From Streptomyces sp. NBC_01306 (GTDB lineage: Bacteria; Actinomycetota; Actinomycetes; Streptomycetales; Streptomycetaceae): a stretch of 64,000 nucleotides of DNA. The stretch lies in contig NZ_JAPEPC010000001.1 in assembly GCF_026340465.1 (NCBI RefSeq), positions 5,151,001-5,215,000 of the forward strand, in the 5' to 3' direction. A model generated the notes under the pieces. That model was given only the letters and a program-made list of their open reading frames with translations. It was not told the origin of the DNA and ran no database searches. This document shows, in pieces, positions 53,765-60,982 of the stretch. Numbering within the stretch: the stretch's first letter is position 1; every line of letters begins with the position of its first letter. Position numbers and translations under genes: made by a program.

Positions 53765-54880
53765 CTACGAGCCGGTCGGGACGCCGACCGTGGACCACGC
53801 CTTGGTCACCGCCTCCTGCTCGTCGCCGCTGCCGAAGCGGGCCTGGGCGGCCTTGACCGTCAGCCGGGCGAAGTCCGCGAAGCTCGCGTCGGCCGGCAGG
53901 TCGCCGCCGGTCAGGGTGTCGTACCAGATCTGCCCGGCCCGCTCCCAGGCCTTGCCGCCCAGGGCGTCCGCCAGCAGGTAGAAGGCGTGGTTGGGGATAC
54001 CGGAGTTGACGTGGACCCCGCCGTTGTCGTCGGTGGTCCTGACGAACCCCTTCATCGTCCCGGGCTGCGGGTCCTTGCCGAGGACATCGTCGTCGTACGC
54101 GGTGCCGGGCGCCTTCATCGAGCGCAGCGCGACCCCCGAGACGCGCGGCGCCAGGAGGCCGGCGCCGATCAGCCAGTCGGCCTGGTCGGCGGTCTGGCCC
54201 AGGGCGTACTGCTTGATGAGCGAGCCGAAGACGTCCGAGACCGACTCATTGAGCGCACCGGACTGGCCGGAGTAGGCCAGGTTCGCGGTGTACTGCGTGA
54301 CGCCGTGGGTGAGTTCGTGGCCGATGACGTCCACCGGGATGGTGAAGTCGAGGAAGATCTGCCCGTCACCGTCGCCGAAGACCATCTGGCTGCCGTCCCA
54401 GAAGGCGTTGTTGTACTTCCGGTCGTAGTGGACGCTCGCGTCGAGCGCCAGCCCCTTGCCGTCGATCGAATACCGCCCGTACGCCTTGAGGTACAGCTCG
54501 AAGGTGGCGCCGAGGCCCGCGTACGCCCGGTTGACCGTCGCGTCCTTGCCCGGCTGCGCGCCCTCCGCGCGGACCTTGGTGCCGGGCAGCTGGGTGCCGT
54601 GCCCGGCGTCGTAGATGGTGCGCTTCGGTGTCCTGGGCGCCGGGTCGGCCGGTCCCGATACGCCGCCGGTGTCGCGCACGGTGGCGGCCACGGCCGTCCG
54701 GCGCCGGCTGCGGTGCGAGTCGTCCGCCTCAAGGGTGCGGCGGGCCGGACCGGAGAGCTCCGGGTCGTCGGCTTCGGCGAGCTTGCTGAGGATGTGCGGC
54801 GGAATGATCGTGCAGAAGACGGAACGAGTGGTCGGGCCGGTCGGGCCGGTGGTGCCAGTCATCTCAGGAGTGTCAGTCAT
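53765..54880 (-). CDS. M4 family (protealysin-like) metallopeptidase
   Basis: The 371-residue protease has the zinc motif HELTHGVTQ, the third ligand in GALNESVSDVFGS and the substrate-site His in GGVHVNSGIPNHAF. It has no signal peptide but has an N-terminal CTIIPPHILSKL motif, as in protealysin-like enzymes with a short propeptide. It may thus be released without the Sec pathway or act inside. It is transcribed with the emfourin-like gene and divergent from the leuA leader. Confidence 0.92.
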   Translation of the reverse strand: MTDTPEMTGTTGPTGPTTRSVFCTIIPPHILSKLAEADDPELSGPARRTLEADDSHRSRRRTAVAATVRDTGGVSGPADPAPRTPKRTIYDAGHGTQLPGTKVRAEGAQPGKDATVNRAYAGLGATFELYLKAYGRYSIDGKGLALDASVHYDRKYNNAFWDGSQMVFGDGDGQIFLDFTIPVDVIGHELTHGVTQYTANLAYSGQSGALNESVSDVFGSLIKQYALGQTADQADWLIGAGLLAPRVSGVALRSMKAPGTAYDDDVLGKDPQPGTMKGFVRTTDDNGGVHVNSGIPNHAFYLLADALGGKAWERAGQIWYDTLTGGDLPADASFADFARLTVKAAQARFGSGDEQEAVTKAWSTVGVPTGS

Positions 54881-55040
54881 GTCTCCGAATGTGGCACTGC
54901 GTAAGGAAGTTGTCACTGGTTGCGACGGTGATTGACGAGAAAGAGTGACCCGGCACCGCGCCGACGGTGACTGCCGGGTGTCCCGCATACTGATACGGGA
55001 GCGGCGTTCCAGGTGCCGCTGGGCTAGGCTGCGGAACATC

Positions 55041-55088
55041 ATGCGTTTCGGGCTGCTTCTCCTTAGCTGCCGCGGCGAGGGCCTGTAG
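55041..55088 (+). CDS. Leucine-rich leader peptide of leuA
   Basis: A 15-codon frame encodes MRFGLLLLSCRGEGL, with four successive leucine codons (CTG CTT CTC CTT). It ends 87 bases before leuA. The leader stop codon lies between the arms of the hairpin at 55070-55113. This is the layout of leucine attenuation. Similar leaders are described for leuA in Streptomyces; I cannot verify this instance. Confidence 0.78.
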   Translation: MRFGLLLLSCRGEGL

Positions 55089-55113
55089 TCGTAGGTCGAC
55101 CCCCTCCCCGCGG
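55070..55113 (+). promoter_or_regulatory. leuA leader hairpin
   Basis: CCGCGG (55070-55075) and GAGGG (55077-55081) pair with CCCTC (55102-55106) and CCGCGG (55108-55113), with one C/C mismatch. The left arm overlaps the end of the leader peptide codons, so a ribosome stalled or running there would change whether it forms. No T run follows, so the read-out may not be a simple intrinsic terminator. Confidence 0.6.
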
Positions 55114-55175
55114 AGTCTGGTGCTGTAGCGGCACAGTCGGCCTTCCCCCGCTGGATCCCGAGGAGCCCTACGCAG

Positions 55176-56933
55176 ATGTCGCACCCCACGCCGATCACCA
55201 ACGCCACCCGGATGCAGAAGCCCTCCGGAATGCCGGTGCACAAGTACGGCCAGTACGAAGCCGTCGAGATCCCCGACCGCAGCTGGCCCGACAACCGGAT
55301 CACCCAGGCCCCCCGCTGGCTGTCCACCGATCTGCGCGACGGCAACCAGGCCCTGATCGACCCCATGTCGCCGGCCCGCAAGCGCGAGATGTTCGACCTG
55401 CTGGTGAAGATGGGCTACAAGGAGATCGAGGTCGGCTTCCCGGCCTCCGGCGAGACCGACTTCAACTTCGTACGCTCGATCATCGAGGAAGAGGGCGCGA
55501 TCCCCGAGGACGTGACCATCTCCGTCCTGACCCAGGCCCGTGAGGACCTGATCGAGCGCACCGTCGAGTCGCTGCGCGGCGCGCACCGCGCGACCGTGCA
55601 CCTCTACAACGCGACCGCGCCGACCTTCCGCCGGGTCGTCTTCCGTGGCTCCAAGGACGACATCAAGCAGATCGCCGTGGACGGCACCCGTCTGGTGATG
55701 GAGTACGCCGAGAAGATCCTGGGCCCCGAGACGACCTTCGGCTACCAGTACAGCCCGGAGATCTTCACGGACACCGAGCTGGACTTCGCCCTGGAGGTCT
55801 GCGAGGCGGTCATGGACGTCTGGCAGCCCGAGGCCGGACGCGAGATCATCCTCAACCTGCCCGCCACCGTGGAGCGTTCGACGCCGTCCACGCACGCGGA
55901 CCGCTTCGAGTGGATGTCGCGCAATCTGTCGCGCCGCGAGTTCGTCTGCCTGTCCGTCCACCCGCACAACGACCGCGGCACCGCCGTCGCCGCCGCCGAA
56001 CTGGCCATCATGGCGGGCGCCGACCGTATCGAGGGCTGTCTGTTCGGGCAGGGCGAGCGCACCGGCAACGTCGACCTGGTGACGCTGGGCATGAACCTGT
56101 TCAGCCAGGGCGTCGACCCGCAGATCGACTTCTCGCAGATCGACGAGGTGCGCCGCACCGCCGAGTACTGCAACCAGATGGAGATCCACCCCCGCCACCC
56201 CTACGCGGGCGACCTGGTCTACACGTCCTTCTCCGGCTCCCACCAGGACGCCATCAAGAAGGGCTTCGACGCGATGGAGGCCGACGCGGCCGCCCAGGGC
56301 AAGACGGTCGACGACATCGAGTGGGCCGTCCCGTACCTGCCGATCGACCCCAAGGACGTCGGCCGCTCGTACGAGGCCGTGATCCGGGTCAACTCGCAGT
56401 CCGGCAAGGGCGGTATCGCGTACGTCCTGAAGAACGAGCACAAGCTGGACCTGCCGCGCCGGATGCAGATCGAGTTCTCGAAGATCATCCAGACGAAGAC
56501 CGACGCCGAGGGCGGCGAGGTCACGCCGAAGGACATCTGGGCGATCTTCCAGGACGAGTACCTGCCCAGCTCCGTCGACGGCGACACCCGCTGGGGCCGG
56601 ATCCAGCTGCGTTCCGGCCAGACCACGACGGACACCGACGGCAGGGACACCCTGACGGTCGAGGCCGTTGTGGACGGGGTCGAGACGGCGCTGTCGGGCA
56701 CCGGAAACGGTCCGATCTCGGCCTTCTTCGCCGCGCTGTCCGAGACCGGTGTGGACGCCCGGCTGCTGGACTACCAGGAGCACACGATGAGCGAGGGCGC
56801 GAGCGCGCTGGCCGCCTCGTACATCGAGTGTGCGATCGACGGCAAGGTCATGTGGGGCATCGGCATCGACGCCAACACCACACGTGCCTCGCTGAAGGCG
56901 GTCGTCTCCGCGGTGAACAGGGCCGCCCGCTGA
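55176..56933 (+). CDS. leuA: 2-isopropylmalate synthase
   Basis: The 585-residue enzyme makes the first step of leucine synthesis from 2-ketoisovalerate and acetyl-CoA. Catalytic-domain motifs include STDLRDGNQALIDPMS and SVHPHNDRGTAVA. The C-terminal regulatory domain (from about residue 440) binds leucine for feedback inhibition. ATG 55176 is preceded by GAGGAG. Two layers of leucine control are thus visible: the leader peptide and the feedback domain. A terminator follows. Confidence 0.97.
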   Translation: MSHPTPITNATRMQKPSGMPVHKYGQYEAVEIPDRSWPDNRITQAPRWLSTDLRDGNQALIDPMSPARKREMFDLLVKMGYKEIEVGFPASGETDFNFVRSIIEEEGAIPEDVTISVLTQAREDLIERTVESLRGAHRATVHLYNATAPTFRRVVFRGSKDDIKQIAVDGTRLVMEYAEKILGPETTFGYQYSPEIFTDTELDFALEVCEAVMDVWQPEAGREIILNLPATVERSTPSTHADRFEWMSRNLSRREFVCLSVHPHNDRGTAVAAAELAIMAGADRIEGCLFGQGERTGNVDLVTLGMNLFSQGVDPQIDFSQIDEVRRTAEYCNQMEIHPRHPYAGDLVYTSFSGSHQDAIKKGFDAMEADAAAQGKTVDDIEWAVPYLPIDPKDVGRSYEAVIRVNSQSGKGGIAYVLKNEHKLDLPRRMQIEFSKIIQTKTDAEGGEVTPKDIWAIFQDEYLPSSVDGDTRWGRIQLRSGQTTTDTDGRDTLTVEAVVDGVETALSGTGNGPISAFFAALSETGVDARLLDYQEHTMSEGASALAASYIECAIDGKVMWGIGIDANTTRASLKAVVSAVNRAAR

Positions 56934-56978
56934 CCCCTGGGCCCCGCCGCCCACTCCCGCACCACGCTCCGCCCGACC

Positions 56979-57029
56979 GGGGCCGTCCCGCAGATTCTTC
57001 TTACGGGTACGGCCCCGCCGTCGGTTTTT
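56979..57029 (+). terminator. Terminator of leuA
   Basis: GGGGCCGTCCCG (56979-56990) pairs with CGGG (57004-57007) and ACGGCCCC (57009-57016) around a 13-base loop, and a run of five T follows at 57025-57029. It is 46 bases past the leuA stop codon. Confidence 0.78.
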
Positions 57030-57127
57030 CGGCGGTCCCGGTCGTGCGGAACGCTTCTGACCTCTCCCTTCCCGGGTCCGCGTCGCTCTCGGCGATGGTC
57101 GGGACCAAGCCATCTCCTGTCAGGGTG

Positions 57128-57157
57128 CTGACGCCGCATCATCGATGTGGCTAACAT
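57128..57157 (+). promoter_or_regulatory. Possible promoter of the TerB-like gene
   Basis: CTGACG (57128-57133) and TAACAT (57152-57157) are 18 bases apart, about 100 bases before the start codon. The match is fair. Confidence 0.4.
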
Positions 57158-57258
57158 CACGTCCACATGGCGGCCCCGTGTCCAACGGAACAACCGGGGG
57201 ACACGGGCGTGGTGGAGCGCAGCGCAACGGAGCGTTGCCGGTGTTACGGAGGTGAGCC

Positions 57259-57954
57259 GTGCTGTCAGTCCGTGGACGAAGCGGCAAGAAGTCGATCATC
57301 TGGGCCGTCCGTACCTCCTGGGACACGGTCGGCGACGGCGAGTTCTTCTGTGCGGACTGCGGGGGAGACCGCAACTACCGCCGCCTGACAGGCCGCCGCA
57401 GGCTCACCGTGCTCGGCCTGCCACTCCTCTCGCGCGGCCGGACCGGCCCGGTGGTCGAATGCGCCGCCTGCTGGACGCAGTTCTCCACCGACACCCTCGA
57501 CCGCCCGACCACGACGCGCTTCTCGGCGATGCTGCGCGACGCCGTCCACACCGTGACGCTCGCCGTCCTCACCGCGGGTGGCACCGGCTCCCACGCGGTG
57601 GTCGAGACCGCTGTCTCCACGGTCCGGGCCGCCGGATTCGACGAGTGCACCGAGGAGCAGCTCACCGCCCTGGTCGAGGCGCTCGCCGCGGACACCGGCC
57701 GGTTCGTCACGGACACCGAGCCGTGCGGGGCGGCGCTCACCATCGAGCTGCACGAGTCGCTGCAGCCGCTGGCGCCGCATCTTGCCCCGGTGGGCCGGGA
57801 GTCGATCCTGCTCCAGGGCGCCCGGATCGCCCTCGCCGACGGCCCGTACAGCCCGGCGGAGCGCGAGGTGCTCGCGACGGTCGGCGGCGCACTCCAGCTC
57901 TGCACGGAGGACACGGCCCGGCTGCTGGCGGCAGCGGCGCGGACACCTTCCTGA
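57259..57954 (+). CDS. TerB-like protein with N-terminal zinc-ribbon
   Basis: The 231-residue protein has two CxxC pairs (CADCGG near residue 31, CAACW near residue 71) suggesting a zinc ribbon. A helical TerB-like domain follows (ILLQGARIALADGPYSPAEREVLATVGG near the end). TerB-type proteins are linked to tellurite resistance and metal sensing, but their role in actinobacteria is unclear. GTG 57259 has GGAGG upstream. It is convergent with the NmrA-like gene. Confidence 0.78.
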   Translation: MLSVRGRSGKKSIIWAVRTSWDTVGDGEFFCADCGGDRNYRRLTGRRRLTVLGLPLLSRGRTGPVVECAACWTQFSTDTLDRPTTTRFSAMLRDAVHTVTLAVLTAGGTGSHAVVETAVSTVRAAGFDECTEEQLTALVEALAADTGRFVTDTEPCGAALTIELHESLQPLAPHLAPVGRESILLQGARIALADGPYSPAEREVLATVGGALQLCTEDTARLLAAAARTPS

Positions 57955-57997
57955 GGCGGCGCGCACACCGTACTGAGGACGCGCCCGTACCCGCGCG

Positions 57998-58861
57998 TCA
58001 CGCCAACTCGTGCTCCGCGCACGTGCGGAAGGCCGTACGGAAGAACGTACGGAAGTCGCGCGGTGGGCGGCCGGTGAGCCGCTGGACGGTTTCGGTGGTG
58101 CGGTCCTCGGATCCCTCGGCGATGGCCCGGTCCAGACCGGCGAGCAGTTCGGCGAAGCCGGCAGGGACGACGCCGGTCAGCCGTTCCCGCAGCTGCTCGT
58201 GGCTCAGCTGCCGGTGGGTGACGCTCCGGCCGGTGATCTCTGTGATCAGGTCGGCGATCTCCCGGTGGCTCAGCGTCTCGGGCCCGGTGATGACCAGATC
58301 GGTGTTGGGGGCCTGGGCATCGGTCAGCGCGTGTACGGCGACGGCGGCGATGTCGTCCGCGTCCACGAACGCGACGCGGCCGTCGCCGGTCGCGGTCTCG
58401 ATGGTCCCGCGGTCCCGGATGCTCTGTGCGTGGAGGTGGTCGCCGGTGAAGTTCTGCATGAACCAGGAGGGCCGCAGCACGGCCCATTCACCGAACAGAT
58501 CCGGCAGCGCCTGGTGCACCTGCCCGACGGCCGGGCCGCCGGCCGGGATCGCCGAAGAGCTGAGCAGCACCGCGCGGCGCACACCTGCCGTACGGGCCTG
58601 CCGCAGGAAGGGCAGCATCACGGCGGCCGGATCGGGCGAGCCGGGCGGTGGGACCAGATAGACGCGGTCGGCGCCGGTCAGGGCTGCGCCGAAGGTCGCA
58701 GGGGAGTCCCAGTCGAAGCGGACGGCCTCGGCGCCGTCCACCGGGGTGGCGCGACGGCCGGCCGCCCCGACCCGGTGTCCGCCGGCCACGAGCCGGGCGG
58801 TGACACGGCTGCCGGTGGTGCCGGTCGCGCCGATGACGAGGGTGGTGCCGGATGTGGCCAT
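57998..58861 (-). CDS. NmrA-like NAD(P)-binding protein
   Basis: The 287-residue protein has the Rossmann motif LVIGATGTTGSRVTARLVAGG, then DSPATFGAALTGADRVYLVPPP and VDADDIAAVAVHAL, typical of atypical SDR/NmrA proteins that bind NAD(P). These act as redox sensors or reductases; no catalytic Tyr-Lys pair is evident. Its start overlaps the SnoaL-like gene stop codon by one base (TGATG-like), so the two genes form one operon divergent from a TetR gene. Confidence 0.85.
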   Translation of the reverse strand: MATSGTTLVIGATGTTGSRVTARLVAGGHRVGAAGRRATPVDGAEAVRFDWDSPATFGAALTGADRVYLVPPPGSPDPAAVMLPFLRQARTAGVRRAVLLSSSAIPAGGPAVGQVHQALPDLFGEWAVLRPSWFMQNFTGDHLHAQSIRDRGTIETATGDGRVAFVDADDIAAVAVHALTDAQAPNTDLVITGPETLSHREIADLITEITGRSVTHRQLSHEQLRERLTGVVPAGFAELLAGLDRAIAEGSEDRTTETVQRLTGRPPRDFRTFFRTAFRTCAEHELA

Positions 58862-59328
58862 CAGTTGCTCCCGGTGAAGACGGTCGTCGGGTCCTGGAGG
58901 ACGGTGAGTGGGTTCCAGTAGTCGCGGTAGTGGGTGATGAGCCCGTCGGCGACGGTCACCACGGCGATATAGGTCATGTCGAAGGGGCTGCCGGTCTGCA
59001 CCAGCCGGCCCACCCCGCGCATTTCGACCACGATGGTCTGCGGGGCGGTGGTCCGGTGGATCTCGACGGACGGGAAGTCGTGGAGGTCGATGTGGTCGGG
59101 GTAGCCGCGCATGTAGTCGGCGACCGCGGCCTTTCCCTCCAGCCGCTTGGGCCAGCCGTCCGGCGCGAACGGGAACTCGAAGACCCCGTTCTCGTCCCAG
59201 AGGCCGACCCAGCCGTCGATGTCCTTGTCCAGCAGCAGTCGAAGGCCGTGGCGGTACAGGTCCGCCGGTGCCGGTGCCGGTGCCGGTGCCGGTGCTGGTG
59301 CCGGTGCCGGTGTCGTGTCCGTGGTCAT
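58861..59328 (-). CDS. SnoaL/NTF2-like protein
   Basis: The 155-residue protein has the NTF2-like fold pattern DGWVGLWDENGVFEFPFAPDG, KAAVADYMRGYPDHID and DGLITHYRDYWNP, as in SnoaL-like polyketide cyclases and steroid isomerases. The N-terminus is a run of Ala-Pro pairs (about residues 7-21). Substrate unknown. It is the first gene of an operon with the NmrA-like gene and is probably repressed by the divergent TetR protein. Confidence 0.85.
   Translation of the reverse strand: MTTDTTPAPAPAPAPAPAPAPADLYRHGLRLLLDKDIDGWVGLWDENGVFEFPFAPDGWPKRLEGKAAVADYMRGYPDHIDLHDFPSVEIHRTTAPQTIVVEMRGVGRLVQTGSPFDMTYIAVVTVADGLITHYRDYWNPLTVLQDPTTVFTGSN
59265..59312 (-). repeat. 6-bp repeat in the SnoaL-like N-terminus
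   Basis: On the plus strand GGTGCC/GGTGCC-type hexamers repeat about seven times, encoding Ala-Pro pairs on the minus strand. The run is before the conserved fold. Confidence 0.7.
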
Positions 59329-59350
59329 GGGTGCTCCGTCCCGTACGATA

Positions 59351-59365
59351 CGGACCCTGGGTCCG
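59351..59365. promoter_or_regulatory. TetR operator, copy 1
   Basis: CGGACC-CTG-GGTCCG is a perfect 6-bp inverted repeat with a three-base spacer in the divergent region. It is repeated 30 bases away and both are preceded by ACGATA. The site lies between the SnoaL-like and TetR starts. Confidence 0.75.
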
Positions 59366-59380
59366 TTTCATCGGACGATA

Positions 59381-59395
59381 CGGACCACGGGTCCG
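59381..59395. promoter_or_regulatory. TetR operator, copy 2
   Basis: CGGACC-ACG-GGTCCG has the same arms and spacer length as copy 1 and is centred 30 bases from it. It is about ten bases before the TetR ribosome site, a position that suggests self-repression. Confidence 0.75.
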
Positions 59396-59415
59396 CTTTG
59401 CAACTGGAGGAACCG

Positions 59416-60009
59416 ATGCCCGAGCGCAAGCCACGCAAGGACGCGGCCCGCAACCGGGCGGCCGTCTTCGCCGCGGCCGACGACCTTTTCGCCCACTGTG
59501 AAAGCCCCGAGACCGTCACGATGGCCGACATCGCGGCGGCGGCCGGTGTGGGCAAGGCGACGCTCTTCCGGGCCTTCGGTGACCGCAACGGCCTGATCCG
59601 CGCGCTGTACGAAGCCCGGCTCGCGCCGGCCAGGAGCGCGGCCGAAGAGGGGCCTGCGCCCCTGGGGCCCGCCGCTCCGCCGCTGGTGCGCGTACCGGCC
59701 CTGCTCGACGCCCTGCTCTGCTTCAAGCTCGACAACCGCCACCTCGCGCTGGCTCTGGAAGGTGCGGGCTCGGCCAGTCCGTACCTGGCGGAGCACTACG
59801 AGCGGTGGCACGGTCTGCTGCGAAGTGCGCTGGAGGAGATCCCCGGCCCTGCCGGCAGTGGCTACACCGCGCACGCGCTGCTCGCCGCCATCCGTGCCGA
59901 CCTCGTGGAACACCTCGTCGGCCAGGAGCGGATGAGCCGTGAACAGGTACGGGCGCATCTGGCGGACTTCACCGCAGGGGTGCTCGGATCCGGTGCGTCG
60001 CAGGGCTGA
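59416..60009 (+). CDS. TetR family transcriptional regulator
   Basis: The 197-residue protein has the N-terminal helix-turn-helix VTMADIAAAAGVGKATLFRAFGDRNGLIRALYE and a helical C-terminal ligand domain. ATG 59416 has GGAGG at 59406-59410. It is divergent from the SnoaL-NmrA operon, with twin operators between. A stretch of 169 bases without a gene follows before ureA. Confidence 0.9.
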   Translation: MPERKPRKDAARNRAAVFAAADDLFAHCESPETVTMADIAAAAGVGKATLFRAFGDRNGLIRALYEARLAPARSAAEEGPAPLGPAAPPLVRVPALLDALLCFKLDNRHLALALEGAGSASPYLAEHYERWHGLLRSALEEIPGPAGSGYTAHALLAAIRADLVEHLVGQERMSREQVRAHLADFTAGVLGSGASQG

Positions 60010-60178
60010 ATGGCGCAGAGATTTCGGATGGTTTGCCCGTATTTAGTGGGTCATAACCCCAGAAGGGGACTTTTTATGGTGCGCTGAAAGTTGCCACAGC
60101 GCCGTCGATGGGTTTATAAGAGGGATGTGGCTGTGGCGATTCCGGGAATTCCGGAGAGTGCCGCCATGGAGGTTTCCC

Positions 60179-60481
60179 ATGCTTCTCACTCCGTCCGACA
60201 CGGAGAAATTGCTGCTGAGCGTAGCCGGAATGGTCGCCCGTGACCGGCGTGAACGCGGCGTACGTCTGAACTATCCCGAGGCAGTGGCGCTGCTTGCCTG
60301 CTGGGCGATGGAACGGGCCCGCGAAGGTGCCCGTGTCGTCGACCTCATGACGGCGGGCAGGAACGTTCTTACCCGCGCTGACGTGCTCGAAGGTGTGCCG
60401 GAGATGCTGCACGACGTTCAGGTCGAAGCGACCTTCCCCGACGGGCGCAAGCTCGTCACGATCACCTCGCCGATCCCGTGA
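60179..60481 (+). CDS. ureA: Urease subunit gamma
   Basis: The 100-residue protein begins MLLTPSDTEKLLLSVAGMVA and ends with VPEMLHDVQVEATFPDGRKLVTI, the standard gamma subunit. Urease hydrolyses urea to ammonia and carbon dioxide in the cytoplasm. ATG 60179 is chosen with GGAGG at 60168-60172. The stop codon overlaps the ureB start (GTGA). It opens the urease operon. Confidence 0.96.
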   Translation: MLLTPSDTEKLLLSVAGMVARDRRERGVRLNYPEAVALLACWAMERAREGARVVDLMTAGRNVLTRADVLEGVPEMLHDVQVEATFPDGRKLVTITSPIP

Positions 60482-60981
60482 TCCCCGGGGAGATCCGCAC
60501 CGGATCAGGCGTACTCGAAATCAATGAAACCCTCATGCAATTGCGGCTCGACGTGGTGAATGATGGTGACCGGCCGATTCAGATCGGCTCGCATTTTCAT
60601 TTCTCCGATGTAAATCCCGCCCTTTCCTTCGACCGGGCCGCGGCCGAAGGATTCAGGCTCGATATTCCGTCCGGCACCTCGCTGCGCTTCGAACCCGGGG
60701 TCGGCGCCGAGGTGACGCTGGTGGAGCTCGGCGGGCGGCGGACGGTCCCCGGCCTCGCCCTGCCCGGAAGCCCCGCCCGCACAGCACCCACGGACCGCAC
60801 AGCACCCACGGACCGCACAGCACCCACGGACCGCACAGCACCCACGGACCGCACAGCACCCACGGACCGCACAGCACCGGCAGAACCAACAGCACCGGCA
60901 GAACCAACAGGACCCGCAGAACCAACAGGACCAACAGAACCAACAGGACCAACGGCACCGGCACGGACGGAGGAAGGCTGA
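60478..60981 (+). CDS. ureB: Urease subunit beta with repetitive C-terminal tail
   Basis: Residues 1-101 form the normal beta subunit (MIPGEIRTGSGVLEI, IGSHFHFSDVNPAL, LRFEPGVGAEVTLVELGG). Residues 102-167 are an added low-complexity tail made of hexapeptides TAPTDR (five times), TAPAEP (twice) and TGPxEP variants. The core alone has the usual length. The start overlaps the ureA stop, and ureC begins two bases after its stop codon. The tail is likely disordered and may differ between strains. Confidence 0.95.
   Translation: MIPGEIRTGSGVLEINETLMQLRLDVVNDGDRPIQIGSHFHFSDVNPALSFDRAAAEGFRLDIPSGTSLRFEPGVGAEVTLVELGGRRTVPGLALPGSPARTAPTDRTAPTDRTAPTDRTAPTDRTAPTDRTAPAEPTAPAEPTGPAEPTGPTEPTGPTAPARTEEG
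60781..60960 (+). repeat. Ten 18-bp tandem repeats in ureB
   Basis: Five exact copies of ACAGCACCCACGGACCGC (60781-60870) are followed by five diverged 18-base units (60871-60960), two of them identical. All are in frame. Confidence 0.95.
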
Positions 60982-60982
60982 G

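Noticed and set aside
54873..57113. 746-residue frame antisense to leuA
   Set aside because: Shadow of leuA; would also cover its leader and terminator.
60781..60960. CRISPR-like array in ureB
   Set aside because: Units are directly adjacent with no spacers, and they are in frame with ureB.
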